From Taudactylus pleione (taxonomy: Eukaryota > Chordata > Amphibia > Anura > Myobatrachidae), in contig JAUIMM010000178.1 of assembly GCA_031769625.1 (NCBI GenBank), positions 30,150,001 to 30,214,000 of the forward strand: 64,000 nt of DNA. The letters run 5' to 3'. Of this stretch, positions 11,186 through 23,830 are shown piece after piece. Position numbers and translations under genes: made by a program. Positions within the stretch are counted from its first letter, which is position 1; each line of letters opens with the position of its first letter. Below the pieces are notes generated by a model. It ran no database searches, had not been told where the DNA came from, and saw only the letters and a list, made by a program, of their open reading frames with translations.

Positions 11186-11611
11186 GGGCGAAATCAATTA
11201 GCAGCGGTAATTTATCCCCCAGTGCTATCCAATAAGCCATGAAGGCAGCCAACAGGCTGCACTTATGGAGATTTTTCTTTAGGTCTGATCAGACTCGAAA
11301 ATAAATCTCTGTTAACTAGACAGGTAATGGTGAAGCAAGGTAACGGGTGAAGCAACGAAAAGAACTAGAAAAGATATCTCTGTTAACTAGACAGGTAACT
11401 GGTGAAGCAAGGTAACGGGTGAAGCCACGGATTCTAGATGTTAACGCCTATTAACACATGTTATTGCACATTAATACGTTGACGTAATGGGGGTTAACAA
11501 GCAGATTGAGTGCAAAAATGGACTCAAATTGAATAGCCCCAGTTGCTAAAGCCCTAGGCTATCACCCTTTTTCACCCCTGTTAACTTAATGAGGCTATTT
11601 GAATTTGGCCC
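11186..11611. mobile_element. TTAA-flanked MITE (piggyBac-type), 426 bp
   Basis: Both sides carry TTAA (11182-11185 and 11612-11615). The inner ends GGGCGAAATCAATTAGC and, reversed, GGGCCAAATTCAAATAGC are imperfect inverted repeats. Inside, a unit beginning ATCTCTGTTAACTAGACAGG occurs twice (about 11305 and 11376, 71 bp apart). Confidence 0.7.
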
Positions 11612-12227
11612 TTAACAGTCTCCAATAGAGGCACATAAAGGAACGCGCTCTGATTGGACCAACTAGATATTGTACTGCAACCATGTTTTATTATTGCTGA
11701 ATTTGGTTACACATTATTGGACTTACTTTTTGTTTACATTTATGATTGCCACATGCATAACTACCAATTTTATGGCAAAACTCCGTCTTGTACTTTTGAA
11801 TTTTTGCTTCTCTAAGGCCATTATTGATACAATTATAAAAGTTTTACATACACCCTTTGGTCTGATCAGGTCTTTTATTATTCATGGATTTCACAACCAT
11901 CAGAACACATTCATGCCATTTTTACACAATCAATACTATTATAAAGCATTAGGGACTATCTATTCTATACACACTCACAACACACTAGTATAAAACATTG
12001 TAGCACTGGTGCTTAAACCATGATCACTTAAGCACTAATGTCAGAGACTAGACCCTGTCCAAGCAGCTTCAAACCACATACCAAAGAGCAAAAAGTGCAC
12101 AGCTGGTAACTTTAAAAGGCCCTGGAAAAATTTCTGAACGTTTCTCACATAGGTGGGACCAAATCAACTGTAGCAGTAGCCAATATATAAATGGGTGGAG
12201 CTAGCTGACGTTTATCTCTAGCCACAT
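11612..12227. other. No recognised feature
   Basis: The 107-residue frame at 11670-11993 has no recognisable domain and low-complexity hydrophobic composition; I do not call it a gene. Confidence 0.45.
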
Positions 12228-12557
12228 CAGTTGTTACCAGTTATTTATAGACCACATATATATTCTGCAACACTTAATAGAGTATATTTGCCCATTCACA
12301 ACAGTCCATGCCCCAGTGGAGCTTACAATCTATATCCCCTAACACATGTACATACAATCACACTAAGGTTAATTTTTGTCAGGAGCCAGTTAACCTACCA
12401 GTATATTTTTGGATTGTGGGAGGAAACCAGAGTTCCCATAGGAAACCCACGCAATCACAGGGAGAATATTCAAACTCCACACAGTTAAAGCCATGGTAGG
12501 AATTGAATAGAGGATATCAGTGCTGTGAGGCAGTAATGCTAACCACTACACCACACA
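12228..12557 (-). repeat. tRNA-derived SINE, near full length
   Basis: On the minus strand the head reads GTAGTGGTTAGCATTACTG (A-box-like) followed by CTCACAGCACTG and ATTCAATTCCTA (B-box-like), then the body TGGGTTTCCTAT and AGGTTAACTGGCT. The tail towards 12228 contains GTAAGCTCCACTGGGGC and ends in TCTATAAATAACTGGTAAC. The same family occurs at 43669-44206 and 60076-60280. The small plus-strand frames inside it are not genes. Confidence 0.8.
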
Positions 12558-12741
12558 TGCTGGTAGGCATCATCAATTCAACACCAAATAAAACATAGCC
12601 TATCATTCACAGAGTGTATTGTCTACACTAAATTGGGAGACTTATTTTTCTCAAACTTTCAGCTGCCATAAGTGCCTTCATCTGAGTCTGCCCTGACTCT
12701 AGGAAATTCTGGCTGCTTCATAAAGTCCTTCCACTTGGACA

Positions 12742-12807
12742 TACAGAGCCCATGGTAGTGAGAATTCCCTGTCACCCAAAAGAGGTGACAGGGAATGTCC
12801 TCTGTAA
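12742..12807. other. Isolated hairpin
   Basis: A 13-bp perfect stem (12764-12776 with 12784-12796, 7-nt loop) is enclosed by a further 7-bp complement (TACAGAG near 12742 and CTCTGTA near 12801). I see no terminal motif of a MITE around it. Confidence 0.6.
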
Positions 12808-13914
12808 CTCTTCTTGAGGCTAGAGGTTGCTTTCATACATAAAAACAACTACTTTTAAAAATAAAACAAATAGAACAAATATATTTTAAAAAAACTTGTC
12901 AGGAAAATTAAATATTTACTGCCAAATATTTTTCCACATATGATTAGAGCTGCTTTATAACTTAAAAATTGGAGGAAATGCATTAAACTGCAATTTGTTA
13001 AAATCACTGATTTTTGAAAATGTTTAGGGTCTATTTTAAAGTTGCTAATGCAGTCATTCCCAATTTTCTGAATCACAGCGCCCTACAGTCTTAGCAATTA
13101 TTTTTACGCCACTCTTATCCCAAAAATTTCATTTTTGAGAAATTCAGTAAATTGTGTTTATATGTCATTATTAGGTTCAGTTTTGGAGAGGGTTGGGATT
13201 CTATTTATCCATATATTTTATGACTGTATTTTTGCTGACTATAAATAATTTCATTTGGTTCTGTACCACCAATCCTAGTCACCCAATTTTTGAACCATCG
13301 TGCTGATGTATGAAATGGTGAACTGATTTCAAATTGCTGGAAAATCAACATTTTCAAAAGCACTCCATTTAAAATCAATATGCTATATTTTAGCCATTTT
13401 AAATATACAAATTGTGAGAGTTACTGTATGACGCAGTGGTTTTGCAAACCTGAAGAAACACACAGGAAAACTGTCTGAAAAATAGAGGTGGTTGTGAAGG
13501 AAAGATATCTTATATACGTATATGTAGTATAGACACCTAACTTTTATTAGTAGGCAGTTCTCTGTATCTTCCTACACTGTATTATTTTTATTTTATTAAT
13601 GTTCTGTATAGAAAGTTTTCATGTTAGAAGGGTCCGGCATCTGGATTGCACAGCAGCCTGTGTGCAGACATGATCTATCACTGCACCCTCTATATATTCT
13701 TTAGCCACCTGACAGTATAATAGGAACTATGCAGCACTGTGTTATAGAGGAGCAGGGTATGGGGTAAGCTGTGTGCATTGTGAGCATATACTGTCCATAA
13801 CTCCTTCTGCACATCTAGAGAGAGTCCCATGTGACTGTCTGCTGTGTACCCCTTTACTGCTATATTGCATGATATGTACTCACTATGAACTGACTAATCC
13901 CTGTGTCTTGAGTT
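12808..13914. other. No recognised feature
   Basis: AT-rich unassigned DNA. The 73-residue minus-strand frame is hydrophobic low complexity only. Confidence 0.45.
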
Positions 13915-14515
13915 TGTGAAAAGTAGGAGGGTGATGGAGGAGAGGAGAGTCCAGAGTGTGAAGGAAGGAGCAGGGTGATGGAGGTAGGGGGCTGGAGTGT
14001 GATGGAAAGAGCAGGGTGATGGAGGAGGGGGGCTGGAGTGTGATGGAAAGAGCAGGGTGATGGAGGAGGGGGGCTGGAGTGTGATGGAAAGAGCAGGGTG
14101 ATGGAGGAGAGGAGAGTCCAGAGTGTGAAGGAAGGAGCAGGGTGATGGAGGAGGGGGGCGGCTGTAGTGTGATGGAAAGAGCAGGGTGATGGAGGAGAGG
14201 ATGTGGCTGGGGTGTAAGGGAAAGAGAAATGTGATGGAGGAGAAAAGGGTATGAAGTGTGAAGGAAGGAGCAAGGTGATTAAGGAGAAGGGGAAGGCTGG
14301 AGTGTGATGGAAAGGAACAGGGTGATGGAGAAGATTATGTGGCTAGGGTGTGAGGGAAGTTGCAAGTTTATGGAGGAGAGGATGGGGCTGGGGTGTGAGG
14401 GAAGTTGCAGGTTCTTGGAGGAGAGGATGTGGCTGGGGTGTGAGGTAAGAAGCAGTGTGACTGGCAGAGAGGATGGGACCAGAGTGTGATGGAAGGAGCA
14501 GGGTGATGGAGATTA
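13915..14515. repeat. Minisatellite, about 44-bp purine-rich unit
   Basis: Repeated blocks of the form GGGTGATGGAGGAG plus AGTGTGAAGGAAGGAGCA run for roughly 600 bp, tightly conserved up to about 14130 and more diverged after. The 137-residue minus-strand frame (Ser/Pro/His-rich) and the 61-residue plus-strand frame are translations of the repeat, not genes. Confidence 0.9.
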
Positions 14516-16789
14516 CGGTAAGAGGTCCATTGGGGGTGACACTATTCAGTGTCAGAGGCTTTTACTACAAAGCAGCTGTTGGGCAATAGGACCAAGTGGC
14601 TCTCCACAGAGGGGCAACCTTCAACATGCATCTTTTGCCCACGTACTACACACCGCCATGTCCTCCTCTCTGTATAGTAAATATGGATGTGCCCATGTGG
14701 TCCCACAAGTTTGGAAACCCCATGAGAATCCAATATCCACTGTGCCACCACTGAATGGGGACAGTGCTGATGAGAGGGGATGGGTCCCCCCTGTCTTAAA
14801 TGCCCCAGCCCCCTGAAAGCTTAATCCATCCATGCCCATAGGTACATGCAGGGGAAGAGTAATAATATGGGTGTTTTCAAGTGATATCCTGCAAGTGTTA
14901 CTTAATGCATAAGACTGCTACAAGGGGATAACATACCAATGAAACTGTGAAAAAGTAGTCCTTTAATAAAATGAGTATTTACTAACTGTAATATAATACT
15001 TGATTTTAAACATATTTGGTTATTTTCTGTGAAAGATGTAATCTTAAAAAACAGATTTCTTTTGACTACACAAAGATGCTCTAGACTTGCTTCTTCGTAT
15101 TGCTGTGACCACAATTGAAATAAAAATGTTTACTTCTAACTCTGTAATTCTTCAGACACAGTGCTCTAAGAGCCACCCAAACATTAAGAAGGCTATCAAT
15201 GACAATTTCCTCCACAGAAGAAAGCAAATATGAAACAAGTAAAAATTATTCAATTTATATTACCATACCATGTAAAGGTAGAAAAAATATTTTCAAAAAT
15301 CATACATTCCATTTAAATTGAAATTAATATATTTTGACAGCGCTATTCCAATAAAAAAATCTTTAATGGTGCAACACAATATGAAATATAAATCTGCAAT
15401 ATTGTCATTGCAGTCTGACACCTACACTCTGCTTTCAGGCGATATCTCTCCAGCCTCTTACAACTTTAGAACCCTTTCATTACGTACAACTTTTCAGTTT
15501 ACATTTCATTTTAATTTCAGAAAACATTGTAATAATACACCCAGAAAATAGTATACTACAGATTCTAGCCTAGTGAATACATTCATATCATGGAATTAAG
15601 AACAAAGCATATAGTTATGAGGTATTGTTAAATTTGTGCAGTTTATGAAATTAGATTGTCATGTTTGTTAAAGCCAAAGCGCTTATCAGGGAACATGGTA
15701 TAAAACTAGAATATAAATTGATTTTGATGGTAGCAATTTGCATTGTAAAGTTCAAAGAGTCACATCTAAATTGCCTGTGCAGGCTACACAGTCATTTGTC
15801 ATTAGTTGATAAAATGATGACAAAAATGGCAATTTTGAAAATCAGGCTTCCCACAGAGGTTTATGACAGCTGATAAATTGAAACGAAAAGGAATACAACC
15901 ATTTCAAAGAAGAAAACAATTTGAATGAGTCCTGCTCAGCATGTAACAAACTAACAGGCAGGATGTTTTATTTTTAAACCACTTACCTTGTAAACTGTAA
16001 ATTTCACCAACGCTATTTTGTCTGGTAATATGATGCCAGTATGCACTTCGGGGAAGGGAAATTGACTTGGACAATGTCATTGGTTCAGTCAAACTAGTCT
16101 GCAGCTGAAAGATAGCATGCAAAAGCAAATATTTGTCATGACTTTGCATAAGAAGAATTCATGTACATAACATGAGTGACTTCAAATCGTAATAAAACTA
16201 GTTAAAATAAGCCAACAGATGTCATCATAAGACATACTGTAAGCCAACAGATTTTAGCATAACACATTTAGGCAGGTTAAATAATTGTTATATATGTCAT
16301 TTATTTGCATTTTAAGAGAGGAAGTTTTTGCAATATCCTTTTGCCATCATACTTATTCCATATTTTAAATGCAAATTAACTTAATCCATAATCTCTTTGG
16401 AGTCACAAGGCTTCAAGTGACAAAGTAAAGAGATATTAAGTTAAACTTTTAGGATAGCAGAGTATAATATTAGGAAAAGTGGCTTAAAAATGTTTAATGA
16501 AACAATGCATAATTACCTGCTGACAACAGTGATGTTATAAGGGAATTTATATGTTAAGACATGGTCAAAGATAATCCATCATAAGAAATTAACTAAACAC
16601 ATTCCTAAAATGTTTAAAAACTAGACTAGTATCATGCAGAAATATAAAAAAATAATAATTATACTAATATTGTTTTTTAAATATGTTTACAGTTTTATCA
16701 GGTTTCCTAATTGCAGACAAGCCGGTACACACTTGAGGCGTGGGACCCAGAAATCCCTCCATGGCCTTTTATATTTCCACCAATTGCAT
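14516..16789. other. Unassigned DNA
   Basis: No repeat family, gene or RNA signal that I can support. Several 60-80-residue frames lack domains. Confidence 0.45.
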
Positions 16790-17215
16790 ACCCTGCCAGA
16801 TGTAACCTACACAGCGCACCCCAGATGGCTGCCTCAGATGGTTCTTTCTTGGGCAGGATGAGCAACACATGGATCATTGCAAACATTTCAGTCAATCGTA
16901 AATGTTAGTTTCTTGTATGGCTTATCCCGCTCATTGCAACCTTTAAAGTATACCCAAGATAGCTGCCTCAACTAGTACACCCATGAGTTGGATGGAAAAT
17001 ACTTGCAAATTATGGTTATGTAAGGGCTCTGCTTCTACCTTTAGTATGCTGTAACTTCCCCATTTTGTGTCACCTCTTCTAGGCATTCCTTATTTTACCC
17101 AGGGTACTGTAACTTATGTAGTGTGCTCAAAATGACTGCCTCACCTTGGACTTTTCGTGGGTGGGCAATGTAACCTGTGAAATTTATTACCCAAAATGGC
17201 TGCACCAACCCTGTA
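16790..17215. repeat. Degenerate tandem repeat
   Basis: A module of the form TGTAACCT ... CCAAAATGGCTGCCTCA recurs near 16800, 16940, 17110 and 17170 with spacing that varies from about 60 to 170 bp. It is strongly diverged. Confidence 0.5.
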
Positions 17216-17224
17216 TTAATCTCA

Positions 17225-17395
17225 TTGTCCCCATTAACCTCATTCATTGTTTTTCAGTTTGTTTTCTTCTTGCTGTAATACTAAACCTCTGTGCTATGCT
17301 TTTGAAGCATGTAAAGAGATTTTGAGTCCTGCTGCAGAAAAGCACTATATAAATACAATTATTAATTATTATTATTATTATTATTTGTTATGCAG
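17225..17395 (+). repeat. SINE-like 3' tail with (ATT)n
   Basis: The text AGCACTATATAAATACAATT followed by (ATT)n at 17365-17387 is the typical end of a tRNA-SINE/LINE-tail repeat. The 5' part is too diverged to place. Confidence 0.5.
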
Positions 17396-17671
17396 ATACC
17401 ACCATTGTCTGGAGCCTACTCACATCCTTATAAAATATTTGTTTATTTCTACCAGATCCCCTACAAAAATTTGTCACCACTGAATATGAAAATAAGGATC
17501 AACTAGCATTCACTTGGAGTCCCTTATCCTTAGAGAGACAGAATAGAGATGGAAAACAAATATGTTTCAGTGCATTTCCCTAACTATAAATCATAGTCAT
17601 AATTTAATATTATATTAATGTAATCATTTATTTTGCGCAGAGTATCCAATTATACAAAATGCTTTAAAAAA

Positions 17672-17694
17672 AATATTATATATATATATATATT
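17672..17694. repeat. (TA)n microsatellite
   Basis: A short pure TA run just upstream of the Penelope-like remnant. Confidence 0.9.
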
Positions 17695-17715
17695 TAAATA
17701 CAAATAAATATAAAC

Positions 17716-20200
17716 ATGGTATCATCTTTCATCTCTAAAAATGATAGTTTCATAAAAAGATGGAATGAAAACCTGGATTTATGTTCCAGCAAGCTGATGA
17801 AACTGATTATTGAGGATAGAGAAAAATCTATAAAGGAGATTAGATCTAGTATGGGCGTAAATTGTTGGACGTCTGAAGATGAGGAGGATGCTGATTACTA
17901 AATGGACACTTTTTTAGAGATGGTACACAACCATGTTCCCAATCTCAATATAAGAGCAATTCCAAATACTACAGAGTCTTCACAATGACAAAACAGAATG
18001 AAAAGGAGAAAATTTCATTACAAGCAGGTAAAATGAGGAGGTATTGCAGTCAAAAAAATAAAATAGAAGAGAGGAGCAAGAAAAAATTTGGACAAGGCAT
18101 TTTCAATATAAGTCAATATAAAATCAGCAGAAATAAGTATTGTAACTAAAGGTTTGAAATTTGCCCCAACCAACATTCTGCAGAAGTTTGATACAATAAA
18201 AGATCTTCAGAAATTTAAAAGGAAGTTGACCTTGAAGAAATACTTTCACAAACGGCAAAAGCAGTTAGTGTCCAATACAGAAGATCTAAACGTTTTTATA
18301 CATACTGAGCTATAAAGGATATCCACAAAACTTAAAAGGACATTTTATCACTTCATTTCAAAAATTGGTAGAACATGACATTAGGAGAGTACCAGATAGT
18401 TTGAACAAAAAGAAATGGAATTTAACAGTAGAAGAAAAGAAAGCTTTTAAGTCCCTTAATGAGAACACAAATATTGTTAATAAACCTACAGATAAGGGTG
18501 GGGGCATTGTAGTGATGGACAGAAGTACATGTGAAGAAGAAGCTTTAAAACAGCTAAGTGACAAAAAAACATACTGCATCCTCAAAAAAGACTCCACAAA
18601 AGAATACAATTAATTATTTATTTTCTTCTTAAAAAAGGCCTGGAAATAGAGATTTTAACAAAAAAAGAATCTGAGAATACCCTTTTATACCCATCTTTTA
18701 TCACCTGCCAAAGGTGCATAGGAACTTAGAATGCGCTCTGGGTAGACGTATAGTAGCAGGTATTGGGTCACTCACACAATACCTGTCAGACTATGTTGAT
18801 ACCTTTCTGTAGCCCATTGCAAAAGAACAACAAATATACCTGAAAGACATGACACAAGTCTCAAAGATGTTGGAAACGGTAGAATGGAAGGAGAATTATT
18901 TACTGGCAATTTGTGATATCAAGTTGTTGTACACATGTATTGACCACAAAATAGACTGAAAATATGAGGAAAAGGTTGGAAAATCATTCGAAACTACAAA
19001 AAATACAAATAGATTTTATTGTAGAGACAATGAAGTTTATTTTATAACACAATCATTTTTGGTTTAAAGATAAGTTTTATTTGCAAGAAACGGTTACGGC
19101 AATGGGGACATAATTTGCCCCATTGTGAATAAATCTATTCCTGGTGCAATGGGTGTTCAAAAGCATCTAGCCCAAATATATGAGGAATATAAAAGTATGG
19201 GCAAGATACATAGACAACGTGATCATCTGGGAAGGTAATAAAGAAGAACTAGAGATTTTTATCCAAAAGATGAATAGGAACACTGTAAACTGGGAGATTA
19301 CAAGAGAGGTCAGCAAAGAAAGTGTGAACTTTTTAGATTTGACCATTTTCATGGAAGGTTACAAACTGGAGACCAGAACATACATGAAGTCCACAGATTG
19401 TAATAGTAATCATCATAAAACATTGATAAAGAATATCCCAGGGGGCCAACTATGCCATATCAAAGGAAACTGCTCTAGACAAAAAGATTTTAAAATACAG
19501 TCGAAGAAACTTCTACAACAATTTAGAAAGAAGAACTATAAAATGGAGGAGGAAGAAGCAAATACCAAAGTAAAGACGATGGACCACAGAGAGTTGTTAG
19601 AATACAAAACTATGAAAGAAGATCATATCTACCCTTCATTTCATACCAATTACTCAACGCAAAGCAAACTATTAGAAAAGAGTCTGCAGAAACACTGGCA
19701 CATTTTATAGGGAGACAAAAGTCCCTAGTATATGAATACTTACCAGAGCATCCAAAAGTGGTTATAGAAGAGCCCCCAAAGTCAGGAACAGTGTCGGTAA
19801 AAGCCATTTAGGAGAGAAGAAAAAGAAAAAAAACATGGCTGGATTCTGGAAACGAAGGTGGAAGGTGTACTGCATTTAAGGAAATGAATAACAAAGGTAC
19901 TAAACCTATAAAGGAAGTACAGTAAGATCAAAAGTCAACAACAGAGAATTTAAAATTAAGGAGATGATCACCTGTGACACCTCAGGGGTAGTCTATTTAT
20001 TATACTGCCCCAGTGGTATGATATATATCGAAAGAAACAAAAAGGAAATCACATGTAAGGGTGGTGCAAGAAAATGTTTGCAATATAAAGAATAAAAAAG
20101 GTATTCATAGTGTACCAGTACATTTCACAGAGGTCCATGGAAGTGAACCATCACTATTAGGATTCATTGGTCTGAAAAATATATTTTTTATAATTAATCA
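17716..20200 (+). pseudogene. Penelope-like retroelement (Neptune-like), decayed
   Basis: Blocks appear in order across three frames: an N-terminal stretch (17716-17898), KSLNENTNIVNKPTDKGGG (18445-18500), FYHLPKVHRN then RRIVAGIGSLTQYLSDYVD (about 18700-18805), ICDIKLLYTCIDH (about 18915), ARYIDNVIIWEG (19201-19236), NFLDLTIFMEGYK and the cysteine block CHIKGNCSRQKDF (about 19455-19495). At 19978-20190 VVYLLYCPSGMIYIE and HSVPVHFTEVHG match the GIY-YIG endonuclease that Penelope-like elements carry after the reverse transcriptase. The RT catalytic YIDD reads YIDN and the YIG glycine reads Glu; with many stops and frameshifts it is inactive. A DIRS or other RT is less likely because of the GIY-YIG block. 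Confidence 0.8.
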
Positions 20201-21788
20201 CTAAGTAGCACAGCCTTTTTCTATCTATTTTTAGAATAGAGATGGGCATGCACAAGATGAGTACAGTAAGTGCATGTTCATACAAGTTCTATGCCAACTA
20301 ATGGTTTAATCTAATTAGACTTGACTACATCTCCAGAGACACTACTTTTCAAGCTTACCTTAGTGAGTTCTAGGTGCCTGGTATGCTGACTGATGATAAT
20401 ATAATTCACAGTGACTATTTAAAGTGGACCTCCAGCATTAACCGCTTAACTGGCAAATTTGTGTCCCAAAAACCGATCAGAAATTGTAGGGTTTTTTTGT
20501 GATTGAAATGGGTCAAGAATATCTATTTAAAATGTATCCAACATCATTTTAGAAAAAAAAAATATATACTGTATATGTTTTTAAAACACATAACATTTTT
20601 ATTATAATGGTCATCTATATATTGGACCATTGATGTTCAGAACATTGTGATCATTGTGTCTTTAATCTCCCCAGAGACTGCTCCTCTGAAAAGCTACCCG
20701 GTATACACTGGTTGGCTGAGGGGTGGTAATTTACATTTCCCTGGTGGCTGCTCATCTCTGTAGCCTGATGGGAGGACCTGCTATGCTGACTGATCAGCAA
20801 TAATTGACAGAATGACAGTCACTGTTGGAGGGTGCAGGGATGCAGAGAGGCTGGGAGGAGAGAAATCACAGGAGAGAAACCTACATGCAGGGCCTTAACT
20901 AGCTATGGGTGACCGGTGCCGTCACACAGAGCGCAGAAGCTCTGTGTTCGGCACTGTTGCCACCAGAAGGCCATTGCTCCTGGCTAGCAGGGTGCCTGGA
21001 ATAGTACCCTGCAGCCAGAATTGCTGCTGCAACACCCACAGAGCCCTGTATACTATATGCAACCAATTAGGTGTGATGCACTTATAGGAGCTGCCACATG
21101 TACTTCTCCACTGTGGGCAGGGCCTGTGGATGGGGGCTGATATGCCCAGTTATGGCTATGCTGACATGATAATAACAATAGTACCAAACAACTGTGACAC
21201 CATGAATGATCGAGTAACAACATCAAGACATTTTTTTCTGGTTTAAGTAAATTATAAAGTTTTTTTAACCTGCATGGTAAAGGTAACAGTCTCTCATTTC
21301 CCCATCTCATTGTACGTTCACTTGAAGTGGTGGCAGTTTCAAGTACAGTAGCTTTACACTTGTCCTGATGTAAATCAATTATGAATCAGTCTATAGAAGA
21401 ACAGGATCATTCCAGTAATAGCACTGGAAGTCATAGTACTTCTTCAAAAAAAGGTCAAGAGATAAGAAGAAGCAGGTGTAAGAAAGGGCACTCCAAATCT
21501 AAACAATGTGTGGCAATCTTTAAGAAAACAGCTCTATCTATGAAGGGAAAGTTACTGACGGAAAATGTAAAATTGGCAACATGCCATACACCACATGCAG
21601 TGGCAAGGAAATGCTCAAACCATGGCCTTTATTTGTGAGTTACAATCCTGCTACTTCTCTTTTATTGCACTAAAATGCCCATTTTGAAAACCTGGGCTAA
21701 ACACAGCCAGGAATTTTGTAGGCACACATACACCAACTTCTCACTCTAAGTCTAGAACAAGCAAATCAGTGCACAAGAAAAGCACTGA
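20201..21788. other. Mostly unassigned; possible hAT-type end near 20894
   Basis: CAGGGCCTTAACTAGC at about 20886-20901 resembles a hAT MITE terminus, but I find no partner end or duplication. The 85-residue Ser/Lys-rich frame at 21381-21638 has no domain I know. Confidence 0.35.
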
Positions 21789-22234
21789 GGGCCTGATTCA
21801 GAGATTTACGCTAATGAAATCACAACTGCATTTTCTCACCGATTGCAGTCGCTAAAATATGCAAATGTCTTCCAAAGCACAGGCGAGCATAGGGACACCC
21901 ACTGCTGCCTTCTCATATCCGTCCAATGATGTACAACAGCGTACACATTGGTAACATTGATGCACATCAGGCAGTCACACAGCATGTAATTTATGCATGC
22001 CCATGAAATGGCATTTAAACAGTCTGACTATCCTGTTCTTTTCTAACCCCCCCATTACTACCCCCAAATGATGACTACCTATCACTCGCTTTGTGAGTGG
22101 TCCTCTGTACGAGTAATTTCAATGCAAACGTTGCACTTTGCAGTGTGGCTTTTGTGCATGAATCACTCACTCACATCAAACAATCACTCGAACTGTGTAA
22201 ATATCGGCTTTGCAAAAATCCCTGAATCACGCCC
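21789..22234. mobile_element. MITE, family B, about 446 bp
   Basis: The left end GGGCCTGATTCAGAGATTT pairs with the right end, reversed, GGGCGTGATTCAGGGATTT. The interior matches 60912-61200 (CACCCACTGCTGCCTTCTCA-like text, then GGTAACATTGATGCACATC) and, inverted, 32020-32378. The ends are related to family A. The frame 22068-22355 begins inside it and is not a gene. Confidence 0.75.
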
Positions 22235-22399
22235 CAAGACTGAAGAACAAATTGCGTGTTCACAAACTTCACAGATTCCTACAGAGACTCTTGGGGTGTC
22301 TACAAGTGCTATGTGTGACTCTGACATTTCTGATTCTGACACTGTAGTCCTATAGAAATATCCTTCCACCATTTATGAACCCTCTCCAATGTGATGATG

Positions 22400-22800
22400 G
22401 GTATTAGAAAAAGTAATGATGATGATGGTTTAGACATAGAAATTGAGGATGCTACTTTTGAAGTTGTAAATGTACAACAGGTTGAGGGGTATAATTGTGA
22501 ATGACACTAATGAGGGTGATGATGCTGAATGTGTTGGACAAGAAATAGTTGATAAAATTCAGGAGGATAATGTTATTTGTGTCAAAGTAAGTCAGTCTCC
22601 AGTGGCAGCACTTCATGCACATTGTCATGCCTGGGCGGAAGACCAAAAAAACCCACCTCTTTGCATGTGAAAAGTTTTTTCCCAAAGTTTGACAATATTT
22701 ATCAAGTTATCTATGGCATTTGTAGTGTGAAAAGAAGTAGAGGTAGAGACATTAAATATCTAGGCACCTCCTCCCTGTTATGTCATTTGCAGTGAGTTCA
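22400..22800 (+). pseudogene. hAT acidic leader and decayed BED finger
   Basis: The frame near 22688-22795 reads YQVIYGICSVKRSRGRDIKY then LGTSSLLCHLQ, aligned to the BED finger at 8326-8832 (minus). The second cysteine of the C-x2-C pair and the first histidine are lost. Upstream is an acidic Asp/Glu-rich stretch. It is a fragment without a core. Confidence 0.6.
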
Positions 22801-23313
22801 TTCAAGATGTTTATAAAAAACTGGAAAATCATATATAATAACAAGCAGTCCAGAATCAGCTACCAGCTGAAGAGGACATGTTTTATAGATGTGCTACATT
22901 CATTTACATTGCCATGTGTTTGGGCCACTGCTTAGTTTAGCCAACCAGCTCACTGTAGCCTTCGTCCAATATTGGCAAAAACAAAATTGTGAGCTGCTGG
23001 GTGGTCAAAATTGACTGGAGATGTGTCACAGCTCTCCTGGTAGATGATGATGTGGATGCTGACTGTACATTTGGAGCTGCCAAATACCCAGAACTGAAGC
23101 ACAGAGTGTAACATATTGGTGGCTTTTACTAGGGTTCCCTGTAATGGAATATAGATTTCACTGTGCCCAATATGACATTCACAGTCTGTATTCCAATGCA
23201 GAGACCTGGTACTGTACATCATGGTGTCACCCCCCTCCCCTACCAAAATGTAAAAATAAAATCAAATACAGGGGCAAATGCAGGAATTTTATGGGAGGGG
23301 GGTTCCACACAAA

Positions 23314-23664
23314 CAGGGGAGCCGAGAGGGGGGGAGCAGGTTCTAATTACCTTGGCCCAGGCTTGCAGGTATGATAGTGCCCCCCTCCGTCTTACATCAC
23401 AGCAGCCCAGCATGCGCTGGGAGACTGTTCACGGCTATTAAGCAGCAGTCACAGCAGTCTCCTATATTACTGTGAGGGGAGCGATCACACTGATCGTGCC
23501 ACCCTCTGGCTATGTGCCAGGCTGAGGGGGCTCTCTGCGTCCCCCTCCCCAGTTCTGAAAAAAAAAATCTTTACTACTTTTCCCTTAAGGGGACATGGCC
23601 TCACCTTCCGCGATTAGGCCATGCCCCCTTTTACCCGGGGTCGGTGTGGCTCTTGGCTCCCCTG
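23314..23664. mobile_element. hAT-type MITE, family C, 351 bp
   Basis: Ends CAGGGGAGCCGAGAG and, reversed, CAGGGGAGCCAAGAG. Flanks CACACAAA and CACACACA (7 of 8) fit an 8-bp duplication, although the right flank is a microsatellite. The interior resembles 51840-52226 and the middle of 25590-26190 (CAGCAGCCCAGCA, GCAGTCTCCTAT, TTAGGCCATGCCCCC). Confidence 0.7.
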
Positions 23665-23830
23665 CACACACACATATATGTATATATACATATATATATA
23701 AATACGCACACACATAAACATATACATGCATATAAATATACATATATATATACATATATATATATATATACACACATACCTTACACACGCATGTATATAC
23801 ACACACATATGTCACATATATTGTATATTA
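23664..23830. repeat. (CA)n/(TA)n compound microsatellite
   Basis: Alternating purine-pyrimidine runs of ACAC and TATA. Frames rich in Tyr/Ile/His/Thr on both strands here are products of the repeat. Confidence 0.95.

Noticed and set aside
13860..14273. 137-residue Ser/Pro/His-rich frame, minus strand
   Set aside because: It is the translation of the 44-bp minisatellite.
20234..20260. TAGAGATGGGCATGC as the 5' end of the hAT at 22.4-24.9 kb
   Set aside because: It lacks the leader sequence seen at 10342 and the flanking 8-mers match poorly.
21381..21638. 85-residue Ser/Lys-rich frame, considered as a transposon ORF1
   Set aside because: I could match no family; left unassigned.
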